From Ruegeria profundi (GTDB lineage: Bacteria; Pseudomonadota; Alphaproteobacteria; Rhodobacterales; Rhodobacteraceae), in the NCBI RefSeq assembly GCF_001507545.1, contig NZ_LQBP01000008.1:1-64000 (forward strand): a stretch of 64,000 bases of DNA, given 5' to 3'. Positions within the stretch are counted from its first letter, which is position 1. Each line of letters begins with the position of its first letter. The translations under genes and the position numbers were made by a program. The notes beneath the pieces were generated by a model. It was not told where the DNA came from. It saw only the letters and a list, made by a program, of their open reading frames with translations, and ran no database searches. Positions 17,877 through 28,149 of this stretch are shown piece after piece.

Positions 17877-18823
17877 CCGATACCATCGAAACCCCGACAG
17901 CCGCGCCCAAATCGCGTTTCGCCAAATTCTGGGACAGCGATTTCGCGTGGTCGTTTCGACATTCGCCTGTGGCGATCATTGCGTCGCTTGTGGTGATTGT
18001 ACTGGCGTTGGCGGCGATTTTCGCACCGCTGATCGCGCCCTATAACCCGTTTGATCCGGCAACACTGAACCTGATGAACGGATTTACGCCCCCGAGGACG
18101 CCAAACGCATTCACGCAAGAGACATTCCTGATGGGCACCGACGATCAGGGGCGGGATGTATTCTCGACCATCCTTTACGGCATGCGCATTTCGCTGTTCG
18201 TCGGTGTTTCGGCTGTTCTTCTGGCGATGATCATTGGCGTCATCCTGGGGTTGATGGCCGCTTACTTTGGCGGCTGGACCGAAACCATCATCATGCGCAT
18301 CGCGGATGTTCAGCTGACGTTTCCGGCCATTCTGGTGGCCATGCTGATCTTTGGTATCGCCAAGGGCGTGACCCCGCCTGAATACCGGAATGAAATGGCA
18401 ATCTATGTGCTGATCATCGCCATCGCGCTGTCCGACTGGGTGCAATTCGCCCGCGTGGTAAGGGGTGCTGCGCTGGTTGAGAAGAACAAGGAATATGTGC
18501 AAGCGGCCCGTTTGATCGGGCGTGGGTCGATCCCCATCATGTTCCGCCATATCCTGCCAAACGTGCTTAGCCCGGTTCTGGTAATCGCCACGATCTCGCT
18601 GGCGCTGGCGATTATTGCCGAGGCAACGCTCAGCTTCCTTGGCGTCGGTGCCCCGCCGACCCAGCCGTCGCTGGGAACCTTGATCCGTATCGGGCAAGGC
18701 TTCCTGTTCTCAGGTGAGTGGTGGATCCTGTTCTTCCCGGCCTGCACCCTTCTGGCGCTTGCGTTGTCAGTGAACCTACTGGGCGACTGGCTGCGCGACG
18801 CGCTGAACCCCAAGCTGCGGTGA
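17873..18823 (+). CDS. Peptide ABC transporter permease (DppC type)
   Basis: A 316-residue partner permease of the DppC/OppC family. It has a short cytoplasmic N-terminus, helix 1 at about residues 35-58, the GTDDQGRDVFSTILYGMRIS signature (about 89-108) and the coupling stretch EYVQAARLIGRGSIPIMFRH. The end RDALNPKLR is typical. It starts within the stop of the DppB gene and is followed after four bases by the ATPase gene. Confidence 0.92.
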   Translation: MTDTIETPTAAPKSRFAKFWDSDFAWSFRHSPVAIIASLVVIVLALAAIFAPLIAPYNPFDPATLNLMNGFTPPRTPNAFTQETFLMGTDDQGRDVFSTILYGMRISLFVGVSAVLLAMIIGVILGLMAAYFGGWTETIIMRIADVQLTFPAILVAMLIFGIAKGVTPPEYRNEMAIYVLIIAIALSDWVQFARVVRGAALVEKNKEYVQAARLIGRGSIPIMFRHILPNVLSPVLVIATISLALAIIAEATLSFLGVGAPPTQPSLGTLIRIGQGFLFSGEWWILFFPACTLLALALSVNLLGDWLRDALNPKLR

Positions 18824-18827
18824 TTTC

Positions 18828-20537
18828 ATGAGCCTTCTGACGATCAATGACCTGACGGTCGAATTCCCGACGCGCCGCCAGCTGTTTACTGCAGTGGACC
18901 ACGTGGATCTGTCGGTCGAACCCGGTGAAATCCACGGTCTGGTAGGCGAATCCGGTGCTGGTAAATCCACCATAGGCGCCGCGATCATGGGCCTGCTGGA
19001 TCGCCCCGGCCGTATCGCCAGCGGCACGATCAAGCTGAGCGGTGAACAGATCAGCGGTCTGGATGCCGAGGCGATGCGCGGGCTGCGTGGCAAGAAAATC
19101 TCGATGATCTTCCAGGACCCGCTGACCTCGCTGAACCCGCTGTTCACGGTGCGTGAGCAGTTGGTAGAGACGATACAGGCCCATCTGGGCGGTTCGGACG
19201 CCGAGGCGAACAAGCGCGCCCGTGACCTGATCGACCGGGTGGGTATCCCTGACCCCGATACGCGATTGGATCAGTACCCGCACCAATTCTCAGGCGGGAT
19301 GCGGCAGCGCGTGGTGATTGCTCTGGCGCTATGTACCGAGCCGGATGTGATTATCGCGGATGAGCCGACGACGGCGCTGGATGTTTCAGTTCAGGCGCAG
19401 ATTCTGGATCTGATCAAGGAACTGGCGACCGAACGTCAGGTCGGCGTGATCCTGATTACGCATGACATGGGTGTAATCGCGGACACCACCGACAAAGTTA
19501 CCGTCATGTACGCGGGTAAGGTGGTTGAGACTGGCCCGACGTCACAGGTCATGGGGCGTCCCAGCCATGAATACACCAAGTCGCTCATTGCTGCTGTACC
19601 CCGCCCTACGCTTAAGCTGCATCGCTTTCCGCAGATCAGCTATGGCGGGCGTGAGACGCGCTTCGCGATCGAGGATATGGCCCGTCACTGGCCGAAGGTG
19701 GACAACGACACCTCCAAGCCAGTGTTCGAGATTCGCGACCTGACCAAGAAATTCCTGCAACGCAAAGGTCTGCTGCCTTGGGATCGCACCTATTTCACGG
19801 CAGTGGATCAGGTCAGTTTTGACATCCGTGCGGGTGAGGTTTTTGGTGTCGTGGGCGAGTCCGGCTCGGGCAAGTCTACCGTCGCCCGGATGATCGCGGG
19901 GCTGTATCCGGTGGATGGCGGAACCATCACGTTCGAAGGGCAGGTGGTGAGCGACCTGAAAAACCGGGCGGCCCTGGATGCATATCGCAAGAACATCCAG
20001 ATGATTTTCCAGGATCCGTATTCCTCGCTCAATCCGCGTATGCGGGTGGATGATATTGTGGCAGAACCCATCCGCCATCACCGTCTGATGGACGGCGCCG
20101 ATATCAAGCGCCGCGTTGATGAGCTGCTGGATCAGGTGGGGCTGGGACATGAGGCGGGGCTGAAATACCCGCATGAGTTCTCGGGCGGTCAACGTCAGCG
20201 AATTTCGATTGCCCGCGCGCTGGCCACGCAACCGCGTTTCCTGATCTGTGATGAGCCCACAAGCGCCCTCGACGTATCGATACAGGCGCAGATCCTGAAC
20301 ATCCTGAAGGATTTGCAAGAACATCTGGGTCTGACCCTCCTGTTCATCAGCCACGACCTGCCCGTGGTGCGCCAGATGTGCGACCGGGTCGCAGTGATGA
20401 AACAGGGCAAAGTTGTGGAATTGCAAGAGACCAACAGCCTCTTCGCCAATCCGCAGACCGAATATGCCAGTGAGTTGCTTCGCTTGATGCCGCGATTGGA
20501 CGACCTGTCGACCGAAGGACTCAGCGCCGAGGGTTAG
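18828..20537 (+). CDS. Peptide ABC transporter ATPase, DppD-DppF fusion
   Basis: A 569-residue protein with two complete oligopeptide-type ATPase units in one chain. Unit 1 has Walker [10 protein letters not shown], signature FSGGMRQRV and Walker [13 protein letters not shown]. Unit 2 starts near residue 300 with Walker [10 protein letters not shown], signature FSGGQRQRI and [12 protein letters not shown]. Each unit is followed by the oligopeptide-transporter C-terminal extension (the first with [14 protein letters not shown]); the second is short. In E. coli these are separate proteins DppD and DppF; fusion is common in Alphaproteobacteria. Last gene of the permease operon. Confidence 0.93.
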   Translation: MSLLTINDLTVEFPTRRQLFTAVDHVDLSVEPGEIHGLVGESGAGKSTIGAAIMGLLDRPGRIASGTIKLSGEQISGLDAEAMRGLRGKKISMIFQDPLTSLNPLFTVREQLVETIQAHLGGSDAEANKRARDLIDRVGIPDPDTRLDQYPHQFSGGMRQRVVIALALCTEPDVIIADEPTTALDVSVQAQILDLIKELATERQVGVILITHDMGVIADTTDKVTVMYAGKVVETGPTSQVMGRPSHEYTKSLIAAVPRPTLKLHRFPQISYGGRETRFAIEDMARHWPKVDNDTSKPVFEIRDLTKKFLQRKGLLPWDRTYFTAVDQVSFDIRAGEVFGVVGESGSGKSTVARMIAGLYPVDGGTITFEGQVVSDLKNRAALDAYRKNIQMIFQDPYSSLNPRMRVDDIVAEPIRHHRLMDGADIKRRVDELLDQVGLGHEAGLKYPHEFSGGQRQRISIARALATQPRFLICDEPTSALDVSIQAQILNILKDLQEHLGLTLLFISHDLPVVRQMCDRVAVMKQGKVVELQETNSLFANPQTEYASELLRLMPRLDDLSTEGLSAEG

Positions 20538-20550
20538 GCCGCCGGTCAAT

Positions 20551-20597
20551 ATGGCAGGCGCCCTAACTTTGTTCATGGCTTGGGCGCAGCCTGCCAT
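20551..20597 (+). terminator. Stem-loop at the end of the peptide transporter operon
   Basis: ATGGCAGGC (20551-20559) pairs perfectly with GCCTGCCAT (20589-20597), and GCCC (20560-20563) with GGGC (20582-20585) inside it. It lies 13 bases after the stop at 20537. There is no strong T-tract, so it may be a 3' processing or stabilising stem. The rest of the 310-base gap to 20848 holds no gene that I can support and must contain the promoter of the lysine genes. Confidence 0.5.
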
Positions 20598-20847
20598 CAT
20601 GTGGGCTCTGCTACACGCTTTAGGGCTCCAAAAGCGGGTGTTCGGGGAACAAACCTCGCTTGGAGTCTCGCTTTTGCCTCGGCATACCAGAGGTTTGCCT
20701 TGCGCATGCCCATCTTTATCTGCCCCCGACATTTCGCCGAATTGGTCGGCATAATGACGTAACTTTCGACGCTTTCGTCAAGAATGACCCTGCGGTTCGA
20801 ACAGCCCAAGCCTCATACTTTTGAGAAATCAAAAAAGGAGGCGCGTT

Positions 20848-21954
20848 TTGAGCTGGAGTATTTGTGTCATAGGGGCAGGTAAGATCGGTCAGATGATCGC
20901 CAGCCTGCTGCAATCATCTTCCAATTACTCGGTCACGGTTGCCGATCGGGATTTGGCTGCGCTGGCGGTTCTCAACAAACAAGGGATTGCAACCCGGCAG
21001 ATTGATGTGGGGGATGAGGCGCAATTGGCGCAAGGATTGGCGGGGTACAATGCAGTAATCTCGGCTGCTCCGTTCTTTTTGACGCCAACAATTGCAAAGG
21101 CGGCCAAGACCGCAGGCGCAAACTACTTCGACCTGACCGAAGACGTGGCCGCCACCAATGCCGTGCGCGCTTTGGCCGAAAACAGCGAAACAGCGTTCAT
21201 GCCACAATGTGGCCTTGCGCCGGGCTTCGTCGGAATTGCAGGGGCTGCCCTGGCGGATGAGTTTGATGAGCTTGACAGCCTGCACATGCGGGTGGGTGCC
21301 CTGCCGCTGTATCCGACCAACGCTTTGAAATACAATCTGACGTGGTCCACGGATGGGTTGATCAACGAATACTGCAACCCCTGCGACGCCATCGTGAATG
21401 GCGAACGTGTAAAGACCGCACCTTTGGAAGACTATGAGGTCCTGGGCCACGACGGGGTGGAGTATGAATGCTTTAACACATCCGGTGGTTTGGGCACGCT
21501 GCCTGAAACGTTGGAAGGCAAGGCGCGCGCAGTGTCCTATCGCTCGATCCGTTATCCCGGGCATTGCGATATCCTGAAGCTGCTGCTCAAGGATCTGGGG
21601 CTGGAGCGCCGCCGCGATTTGCTGAAGGACATCTTTGAAACCGCGCTGCCGCGCACGGATCAGGATGTAGTTCTGGTTTATTGTACCGCAAAGGGCATGA
21701 TCGACGGGGCGCTGCGCGAGAAATCCCTGATCAACAAATCCTTTGCGCGTAGCCTTAACGGGCAGGTCTGGAGCGCCATTCAGATCACCACTGCCGCTGG
21801 CGTTCTGGGCGTGGTTGACCTGATGCGGACCGGGGCCGTGCCCAGCAAAGGGTTTGTTCGACAGGAACAAGTGAAACTGTCCGACTTTCTCAACACCGAA
21901 TTTGGCCGGCTGTATCGCGCCGGCGACGAAACCAATCAGAACAAGGCGGCCTGA
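20848..21954 (+). CDS. Saccharopine dehydrogenase (lysine degradation)
   Basis: A 368-residue NAD(P)-linked enzyme of the saccharopine dehydrogenase (Lys9-like) family. The Rossmann motif GAGKIGQMI is at residues 8-16. I start it at the TTG of 20848, because a near-perfect Shine-Dalgarno (AAGGAGG, 20835-20841) lies six bases before it and the protein then begins right at the Rossmann strand. In the saccharopine route it splits saccharopine into glutamate and aminoadipate semialdehyde. The next gene, three bases after its stop, encodes the matching semialdehyde dehydrogenase, which strongly supports the role. Confidence 0.85.
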   Translation: MSWSICVIGAGKIGQMIASLLQSSSNYSVTVADRDLAALAVLNKQGIATRQIDVGDEAQLAQGLAGYNAVISAAPFFLTPTIAKAAKTAGANYFDLTEDVAATNAVRALAENSETAFMPQCGLAPGFVGIAGAALADEFDELDSLHMRVGALPLYPTNALKYNLTWSTDGLINEYCNPCDAIVNGERVKTAPLEDYEVLGHDGVEYECFNTSGGLGTLPETLEGKARAVSYRSIRYPGHCDILKLLLKDLGLERRRDLLKDIFETALPRTDQDVVLVYCTAKGMIDGALREKSLINKSFARSLNGQVWSAIQITTAAGVLGVVDLMRTGAVPSKGFVRQEQVKLSDFLNTEFGRLYRAGDETNQNKAA

Positions 21955-21957
21955 GAT

Positions 21958-23469
21958 ATGAAAGACATTGTGATGACTGCGCAAACCACACTTGCAAACC
22001 TGGACCTGTCCAAGGCCGAGCTGACAGGCGGTACGCTCAAAGTGACCTCACCCATCGACGGCAGTGTTCTGGCTGAGGTGCATCAAACGCCCGAAGCCGA
22101 GATGGAGGCTGTTTTTGCCCGGTCCAAGGCGGCCTTCAAGGCATGGCGCACGGTTCCGGCCCCTCGCCGCGGAGAATTGATCCGCCTTCTGGGTGAAGAA
22201 TTGCGCGCTGCCAAAGATGACCTTGGTGCCTTGGTGAGTTGGGAGGCGGGCAAGATCACATCCGAAGGTTTGGGCGAAGTGCAGGAGATGATCGACATCT
22301 GCGACTTTGCCGTTGGTCTGTCGCGCCAGCTTTATGGTCTGACTATAGCTTCCGAGCGTCCGGGTCATCGGATGATGGAGACATGGCACCCGGCGGGTCC
22401 GGTCGGCGTAATCTCGGCCTTCAACTTCCCGGTTGCGGTCTGGTCATGGAACGCGGCGATTGCACTGGTCTGTGGTGATACGGTGATCTGGAAGCCGTCC
22501 GAGAAGACTCCGCTCACGGCGATGGCCTGCCAGAAGATATTCGAGCGCGCGCTGGCGCGGTTTGGCGATGCGCCCGACCATCTGCTGCAAACGGTGATCG
22601 GTGGCGCCGCGCTGGGCGAGGCGCTCGTGGCGAGCGAAGACGTGCCCGTGCTCTCCGCCACCGGATCCACCCGTATGGGCCGCGCTGTTGCACCGGTCGT
22701 GGCGCAGCGGTTCGGCAAGTGCATTCTGGAATTGGGTGGAAACAACGCCATGATCGTTGGCCCATCGGCCGATCTGGAAATGGCAGTGCGGGCGATTGTG
22801 TTCTCGGCCGTTGGGACGGCTGGTCAGCGGTGTACCTCACTGCGCCGCCTGATCGTCCATAACGCGATCCGAGAAGAGCTGTTGAGTCGCTTGAAAAAAG
22901 CCTATGCCGGTCTGCCGATCGGCAACCCGCTGGACCAAGGCACGCTGGTCGGTCCCCTGGTAGACGAAGCCGCGGGTGAAGCGATGACCGAATCGTTGAA
23001 GGCCGCAGCGGCCGAAGGTGGGCAAGTCTTTGGCGGCAATCGCGTGACCAAAGGTGTTCCAGACGGCGTTTACATGGAACCTGCAATCGTCGAGATGCCA
23101 AACCAGACCTCGGTGGTGAAAACCGAAACCTTTGCCCCGATCCTTTATGTCATGGGGTATGACGACTTCGACTACGCGATCGAGATGCAAAATGACGTGC
23201 CGCAGGGTCTGTCCTCGTGTGTGTTTACCCTGAACATGCGTGAGGCCGAACAGTTCCTGACCGCCGCCGGGTCAGATTGCGGTATCGCCAACGTCAATAT
23301 CGGACCATCAGGGGCCGAGATCGGTGGCGCATTCGGCGGCGAAAAAGAAACTGGCGGCGGGCGCGAAAGCGGGTCTGATGCATGGAAGGCGTATATGCGA
23401 CGTCAAACCAATACGGTGAATTATTCCGCTGAACTACCGCTGGCGCAGGGCGTGAAGTTCGATATCTGA
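21958..23469 (+). CDS. Alpha-aminoadipate semialdehyde dehydrogenase (ALDH7/antiquitin type)
   Basis: A 503-residue NAD-dependent aldehyde dehydrogenase. The motifs AFNFPVAVWSWNAAIAL, WKPSEKTPLTA, ELGGNNA and GTAGQRCTSLRR (catalytic Cys) are those of the ALDH7 (AmaB, antiquitin) branch, which oxidises aminoadipate semialdehyde to aminoadipate. It completes the pair with the saccharopine dehydrogenase just upstream. ATG codons at 21958 and 21973 are both possible; the second starts nearer the family N-terminus. Confidence 0.88.
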   Translation: MKDIVMTAQTTLANLDLSKAELTGGTLKVTSPIDGSVLAEVHQTPEAEMEAVFARSKAAFKAWRTVPAPRRGELIRLLGEELRAAKDDLGALVSWEAGKITSEGLGEVQEMIDICDFAVGLSRQLYGLTIASERPGHRMMETWHPAGPVGVISAFNFPVAVWSWNAAIALVCGDTVIWKPSEKTPLTAMACQKIFERALARFGDAPDHLLQTVIGGAALGEALVASEDVPVLSATGSTRMGRAVAPVVAQRFGKCILELGGNNAMIVGPSADLEMAVRAIVFSAVGTAGQRCTSLRRLIVHNAIREELLSRLKKAYAGLPIGNPLDQGTLVGPLVDEAAGEAMTESLKAAAAEGGQVFGGNRVTKGVPDGVYMEPAIVEMPNQTSVVKTETFAPILYVMGYDDFDYAIEMQNDVPQGLSSCVFTLNMREAEQFLTAAGSDCGIANVNIGPSGAEIGGAFGGEKETGGGRESGSDAWKAYMRRQTNTVNYSAELPLAQGVKFDI

Positions 23470-23504
23470 TCAACGGTCCGGCGGCGTCGACAAGTGCCGC
23501 CGGA

Positions 23505-25082
23505 TCAATCCGCGAACAAGTAGTCCAGCCGCAGGACGGAATTTGCCTGTTCATTCGACACACCTAGAAACTCGGCGATCGCCGCCCCGTTCTCGGCTTT
23601 TGTGTTGGTTTCTCTCATAAGTGAGTATCCACTGAAACCTGCTCCCCGGATCAACTCGGATTCGTGGGCCAACGCGTTGCGCAAAGCTGGCACAAGGCGG
23701 GCCACAGTTTCCGTCGGGCTGTTTTCACCGGCCAGACCAACCCGGCGGGCATGTCCGATCAGGTAGTCGTCGGAATATTCGCACTCGATCTCAAGCACGT
23801 GCGTTTCGGCCTGGTCGGCACAGAAATCCTGAATGATATCGAGATTGGCGGGATCGACGCAGAGCACCAGCTTGCTGGCGCCAAAATGGTCGAACAACAT
23901 ACGCAGGACCGCCCGGCGGTGGCGCGAGCGTTTCTCCAGCGTCGCCTCGATACCACCCAGATCGGGCAGGGGCGCACCCTCTTCGTTGAACAGATATTCG
24001 ATGCAGGGGATTTCTGTCTCGGACCTGATTTGATGAACAAGACGCTTGGCCACATGCCATTTCTTGCAGGCGATCAGCAATATCTGACGCTCGGACCCCA
24101 ACGTATTGCCCGCCTCCCAGAACCGTTGCCCGAAACGGCGGCCAACACGGCCACGTCCGGTCAGAAAGCTGTAGAGGTTTCGCCCCTCATCCGAGATTTT
24201 GAATTCGACCCCTTCGCTGGCATAAAGCGCGCCCAACCGGTCCTTCAACTCATGCGCTTGGGGGCTGATCTTCCGGGCGAACAGGTAGTTTTGTCCCAGC
24301 AGCATGTCATAGTGGTCGTTGTAGAAGGTCACCGGCATTCCATAGTCTGAGAACATCAGAAAGGTTGGGGTGCGGTTCTCGATCTCTTCCTTTGGGATCA
24401 GGTGGCGGACAAGGGTTTGGAAAAATGTTTCGTCCGGTATCCATGTGGTCGAGAAAAACCGGATCACGTCCGTGCGCTTTTGCAGGAAATCGAGGATCAT
24501 CTCAATCGTGCGGCGACGCAGACACCACCACTGGCTGCCGATCATGATCTGAAGATCAGCCGGAATGTCGCGCTTCAGCCCAAACCGTTTCTGAAGGCTA
24601 TATGAGGCGTAAAAAAGCGTGCTCTGAGTGCGTTCATTAAAAAAGTGGCGATAGATCAGCCGGTCCTCTTTCATGCCGGTTTTGATCCAGTTGCTGGCAA
24701 AGAAATCGTGACTTTCGATGAAATCTCTTTCGTTGTGGTCCAGAAACCAATGCGCATACTCGGCGGTTTTGATGGCCATACAGTCACCGGACAGCATGTA
24801 GAAATGCGTGGCCCTTGGGAACGTATCGACCGCAACCTGCACGGCATTCAGGGTTGCTTGCACCAGGGACCACGCGCCCCAGCCGCATTTTACGCGATTG
24901 GCAGCGAAAGCCACATTTGGGTTGTCTTTCAGGGCGTTGCGAATGCGGTCATAGGCCTGCGTACTGGCCCGTGCATCAAAGTGTATCGCCATGCAGTCGC
25001 CTGCGGCCGTCAGCTGCTCGGCCTGCGCAACAATCGCGTCAGGGTCTTTATGGCACAATAGAATATAGGCAATCCTTGCCAT
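23505..25082 (-). CDS. GT14-type (core-2/I-branching) N-acetylglucosaminyltransferase with C-terminal extension
   Basis: A 525-residue protein. Residues about 1-270 are a GT14 Branch domain: AYILLCHKDP at 5-14, then FYMLSGDCMAIKT and GSQWWCLRRRTIE, where the double Trp is typical, and TTWIPDETFFQTLV with the acidic catalytic region. Residues about 310-525 form a second domain containing an adenylate-kinase-like look (ILLIACKKWHVAKRLV), as in the uncharacterised DUF5927-type extension attached to bacterial GT14 enzymes. No membrane segment is seen. It is divergent from a carbohydrate sulfotransferase, so I expect a shared polysaccharide product. Confidence 0.8.
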   Translation of the reverse strand: MARIAYILLCHKDPDAIVAQAEQLTAAGDCMAIHFDARASTQAYDRIRNALKDNPNVAFAANRVKCGWGAWSLVQATLNAVQVAVDTFPRATHFYMLSGDCMAIKTAEYAHWFLDHNERDFIESHDFFASNWIKTGMKEDRLIYRHFFNERTQSTLFYASYSLQKRFGLKRDIPADLQIMIGSQWWCLRRRTIEMILDFLQKRTDVIRFFSTTWIPDETFFQTLVRHLIPKEEIENRTPTFLMFSDYGMPVTFYNDHYDMLLGQNYLFARKISPQAHELKDRLGALYASEGVEFKISDEGRNLYSFLTGRGRVGRRFGQRFWEAGNTLGSERQILLIACKKWHVAKRLVHQIRSETEIPCIEYLFNEEGAPLPDLGGIEATLEKRSRHRRAVLRMLFDHFGASKLVLCVDPANLDIIQDFCADQAETHVLEIECEYSDDYLIGHARRVGLAGENSPTETVARLVPALRNALAHESELIRGAGFSGYSLMRETNTKAENGAAIAEFLGVSNEQANSVLRLDYLFAD

Positions 25083-25223
25083 CTTGTGTCTGCGATGTCC
25101 GTTTCTGCCTGTTTACACCCTGATACTGAGGATGAGCGATTGAATAAACAGATTAATTTTGGTTCTTTGGCAACCAGAGCAGAAGTGCGTTGCGAGTTCC
25201 TACACGTTGAGGAGGCACAGCAG

Positions 25224-26042
25224 ATGGGTTTTCCCGGTGTTTGGATGACCGAAAGTGAAAGCATGATCTATAGGGTCGTGCCGAAATGTGCCTGCTCGAC
25301 CATTGGCCAGATCATGTACTACTCGGATCATGGCCGATTTTTCGACGGGGACATTCACGACGCTACGCATGGGCTGCACAAATGGGCCTTTGCTGACAGT
25401 CAGGACCGGATTTCGAAAACTGTGCGCGAGCATACGTCGTACTCGTTTACCTGTGTGCGCAATCCGTACACGCGGATACTCAGCTCATTCTTCGATAAGA
25501 TTTGCGGCATTCAGCGGAATGGCAGCCGGTATCGTGGCAATTTGGTGCCGACATTGATCTATAATTACGGGATCGAAGTTGGTGGAGACGACGGCAAGGG
25601 AGAATTCGATCAGATCGCCAGCTTTCGCCGGTTCCTGCTGTTTGCGCGGGATACGATCCGCTGGCGTCGGCCAATGGATCCCGACATTCACTGGTCGGCC
25701 ATGTCGGGTCACGTTTCCACTTTCATTGTAAACGGCGGGCGATACGATCGAATTTTCTGGACCGAAAAGTTCAACGATGGGATGCAGGGCGTGCTTGATG
25801 CGCTGGAAACCCCACATCCCGTGACCCTGTCCGAAATCCCGCGATTCAATGAATCCGAAGGGCACGGCCCCAAACGCGCGCATCCGGTCGAGGATTATTT
25901 CGACGATCTGTCGATGCACCTGGTCTATGAAATCTACAAACAGGATTTCGAGCTGTTCAGATACGATTTCGAAAACCCGGCAAACAAGATGCCGGTGGGT
26001 GAGATTGACCTGGACGAGATCCACGCGAAACTGGGCGATTGA
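25224..26042 (+). CDS. Carbohydrate sulfotransferase (Sulfotransfer_2 family)
   Basis: A 272-residue PAPS-dependent sulfotransferase. The 5'-phosphosulfate loop is RVVPKCACSTIGQIM (residues about 17-31), and the 3'-phosphate site is FTCVRNPYTRILSSFFDKI. The frame is open further upstream to a GTG at 25086 and an ATG at 25095, only 12 bases from the divergent start at 25082. I prefer 25224, because GAGGAGG lies just before it, the family begins there, and it leaves 141 bases for the two promoters. It probably sulfates the sugar chain made by the divergent GT14 enzyme. Confidence 0.82.
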   Translation: MGFPGVWMTESESMIYRVVPKCACSTIGQIMYYSDHGRFFDGDIHDATHGLHKWAFADSQDRISKTVREHTSYSFTCVRNPYTRILSSFFDKICGIQRNGSRYRGNLVPTLIYNYGIEVGGDDGKGEFDQIASFRRFLLFARDTIRWRRPMDPDIHWSAMSGHVSTFIVNGGRYDRIFWTEKFNDGMQGVLDALETPHPVTLSEIPRFNESEGHGPKRAHPVEDYFDDLSMHLVYEIYKQDFELFRYDFENPANKMPVGEIDLDEIHAKLGD

Positions 26043-26068
26043 TCTAGTCTGCCCCAACAGGCCGGGGC

Positions 26069-26201
26069 GCTCCCGCCCATCGTCAATGTCTCTGGCGAGA
26101 CATCTTCTCTGGTTGGGCCGGGCGCCGCGCGCAGCGCGGCGCCCGGCCCAAGACTGATGGAAGCATCGGCGAAGCCGATGGTGCCGGTCAGACGCGGGAG
26201 C
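26069..26201. repeat. Multibranched palindromic element between convergent genes
   Basis: An outer stem GCTCCCGC (26069-26076)/GCGGGAGC (26194-26201) encloses three perfect hairpins: 26086-26103 (7 bp, 4-base loop), 26113-26151 (18 bp, 3-base loop GCA, almost all G:C) and 26164-26180 (7 bp, loop GAA). It fills the gap between the convergent sulfotransferase gene and ilvD. It can serve as a terminator on both strands, but its complexity exceeds what that needs. From memory of roseobacter genomes, similar GCGCAGCGC-centred palindromes ending in GCGGGAGCC recur, so it may be one copy of an interspersed family; this is not checked. Confidence 0.7.
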
Positions 26202-26251
26202 CTTTGGGATTTGGGTGATCGTCCGGTCCACGTGGCGCGGACCGGTTGAGA

Positions 26252-28084
26252 TCAGACCTGACGCACGGCACCTTTCGCCGCGCTGGTGGTCAGCTTCGCA
26301 TAGGCTTTTAGCGCCGTGGACACCTTGCGTTTGCGCGGCTGGGCAGGCTCCCATCCTTTTGCGTCCTGCGCCTTGCGGCGTTCGGCCAGTTCTTCGTCGG
26401 ACACGGCCAGATGGATCGTCCGGTTGGGGATATCGATCTCAATCCTATCCCCGTTCTGCACCAGCCCGATCTCACCGCCCTCGGCGGCTTCGGGTGAGAC
26501 GTGGCCGATCGACAGGCCCGACGTGCCGCCCGAGAACCGACCATCAGTCAGCAGGGCGCAGGCTTTGCCCAGTCCTTTGGATTTAAGGTACGATGTTGGG
26601 TACAGCATCTCTTGCATTCCCGGACCGCCGCGCGGGCCTTCATAGCGGATCACCACGACGTCGCCCTCTTTGACCTTGCCGGTCAGAATGTCGTTGACTG
26701 CCTGATCCTGGCTTTCGCAGACATAGGCTGAACCGGTGAATGTCAGGCTGCTTTCATCCACGCCCGCGGTTTTTACGATACATCCGTCACGCGCGATGTT
26801 GCCGAACAGAACGGCCAGACCGCCATCCTGACTGAAGGCGTGTTCCTTGGTCCGGATGACGCCGTTTTCACGATCGGTGTCCAGCTCTTTGTATCGGTTC
26901 GACTGGCTGAAAGCCTGAGTGGTACGCACACCGCCCGGGGCCGCCTTGAACAGATCCTGTGCCTTGGGGTTATTGGCAACCGTGATGTCCCAGTTGGCAA
27001 TCGCCTCACCCATGGTCGGTGTGTGAACAGTGCTGCAATGCTCGTGGAACAACCCGGCCCGGCTGAGTTCGCCGAGGATCGAGAAGATGCCTCCGGCGCG
27101 GTGGACGTCCTCCATATGTACGTTCTCGGTGTTGGGCGCGACCTTGCACAGGCAGGGCACCTTACGGCTCAGGCGGTCCATGTCGCTCATCGTGAAGTCG
27201 ACGCCGCCTTCATTGGCAATGGCCAGCAGGTGAAGAACGGTGTTGGTGGATCCACCCATGGCAATATCCAGGCTCATCGCGTTTTCGAAGGCATCGAACG
27301 TGGCGATCTCGCGCGGGAGGAAGCCCTTTTCGTCCAGCTCATAGTGACGTTTGGTGATTTCAACGATCCGGCGACCGGCTTCAAGGAACAGCTCTTTGCG
27401 GTCAGAATGCGTGGCCAGGGTCGAGCCGTTGCCCGGCAGGGCCAGACCCAGCGCCTCGGCCAGGCAGTTCATCGAGTTCGCGGTAAACATGCCCGAGCAC
27501 GACCCGCAGGTCGGGCAGGCGTTCTCTTCGATGTGCTGAACCTGCTCATCGGTGAACCTGTCGTCAGCGGCGGCAACCATAGCATCGACGAGGTCAATCT
27601 TCTTGGCTTCCAGATCTTCGATTTCGATCTTGCCAGCTTCCATCGGTCCGCCCGAGACAAAGATCGCTGGGATGTTCAGGCGCATCGCGGCCATCAGCAT
27701 GCCGGGCGTGATCTTGTCGCAGTTCGAGATACAGACCATCGCATCGGCACAATGCGCGTTGACCATGTATTCGACCGAGTCCGCGATCACTTCGCGCGAC
27801 GGCAGTGAGTACAACATGCCGTCATGCCCCATGGCGATACCGTCATCCACCGCGATGGTGTTGAATTCCTTGGCAACACCGCCTGCGGCCTCAACTTCGC
27901 GCGCAACCATCTGGCCCAGATCCTTCAGATGCACGTGGCCGGGCACAAACTGGGTAAATGAGTTGACGATGGCGATGATTGGCTTGCCGAAATCGCTTTC
28001 GGTCATGCCTGTGGCACGCCACAGGCCGCGGGCACCGGCCATGTTGCGGCCATGAGTGGAGGTTCTGGATCGGTACATTGGCAT
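26252..28084 (-). CDS. ilvD: Dihydroxy-acid dehydratase
   Basis: A 610-residue iron-sulfur enzyme of branched-chain amino acid synthesis, dehydrating dihydroxy-isovalerate and dihydroxy-methylvalerate to their keto acids. The sequence follows E. coli IlvD closely: [14 protein letters not shown] and [19 protein letters not shown] carry the cluster cysteines. The length fits the long E. coli-type branch. It shares a 101-base divergent region with an XRE-cupin regulator that contains two identical palindromes, so that regulator may also control ilvD. Confidence 0.96.
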   Translation of the reverse strand: MPMYRSRTSTHGRNMAGARGLWRATGMTESDFGKPIIAIVNSFTQFVPGHVHLKDLGQMVAREVEAAGGVAKEFNTIAVDDGIAMGHDGMLYSLPSREVIADSVEYMVNAHCADAMVCISNCDKITPGMLMAAMRLNIPAIFVSGGPMEAGKIEIEDLEAKKIDLVDAMVAAADDRFTDEQVQHIEENACPTCGSCSGMFTANSMNCLAEALGLALPGNGSTLATHSDRKELFLEAGRRIVEITKRHYELDEKGFLPREIATFDAFENAMSLDIAMGGSTNTVLHLLAIANEGGVDFTMSDMDRLSRKVPCLCKVAPNTENVHMEDVHRAGGIFSILGELSRAGLFHEHCSTVHTPTMGEAIANWDITVANNPKAQDLFKAAPGGVRTTQAFSQSNRYKELDTDRENGVIRTKEHAFSQDGGLAVLFGNIARDGCIVKTAGVDESSLTFTGSAYVCESQDQAVNDILTGKVKEGDVVVIRYEGPRGGPGMQEMLYPTSYLKSKGLGKACALLTDGRFSGGTSGLSIGHVSPEAAEGGEIGLVQNGDRIEIDIPNRTIHLAVSDEELAERRKAQDAKGWEPAQPRKRKVSTALKAYAKLTTSAAKGAVRQV

Positions 28085-28124
28085 GATGCTGTTTCCCTTT
28101 TGCCCCGGTTGCGATATGCGGGAT

Positions 28125-28142
28125 ATGTGCGCTATAACGCAC
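28125..28142. promoter_or_regulatory. Operator copy 1 between ilvD and the XRE-cupin gene
   Basis: ATGTGCGCTATAACGCAC contains the palindrome GTGCG-CTATAA-CGCAC and recurs base for base at 28150-28167, exactly 25 bases on. The TATAA in the centre looks like part of a -10 box, so binding would block RNA polymerase. The most likely binder is the XRE-cupin protein encoded 18 bases past the second copy. Confidence 0.75.
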
Positions 28143-28149
28143 GTACCAC

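Noticed and set aside
19542..20732. 396-codon antisense frame over the fused ATPase
   Set aside because: Shadow of the double ABC ATPase; no motif.
20551..20762. Short frames of 60-70 codons in the gap before the lysine genes
   Set aside because: No ribosome site, family match or codon pattern supports them.
20914..21984. 356-codon frame antisense to the saccharopine dehydrogenase gene
   Set aside because: Shadow; the sense strand has the Rossmann motif and a good ribosome site.
26840..27808. 322-codon frame antisense to ilvD
   Set aside because: Shadow of a nearly invariant housekeeping gene.
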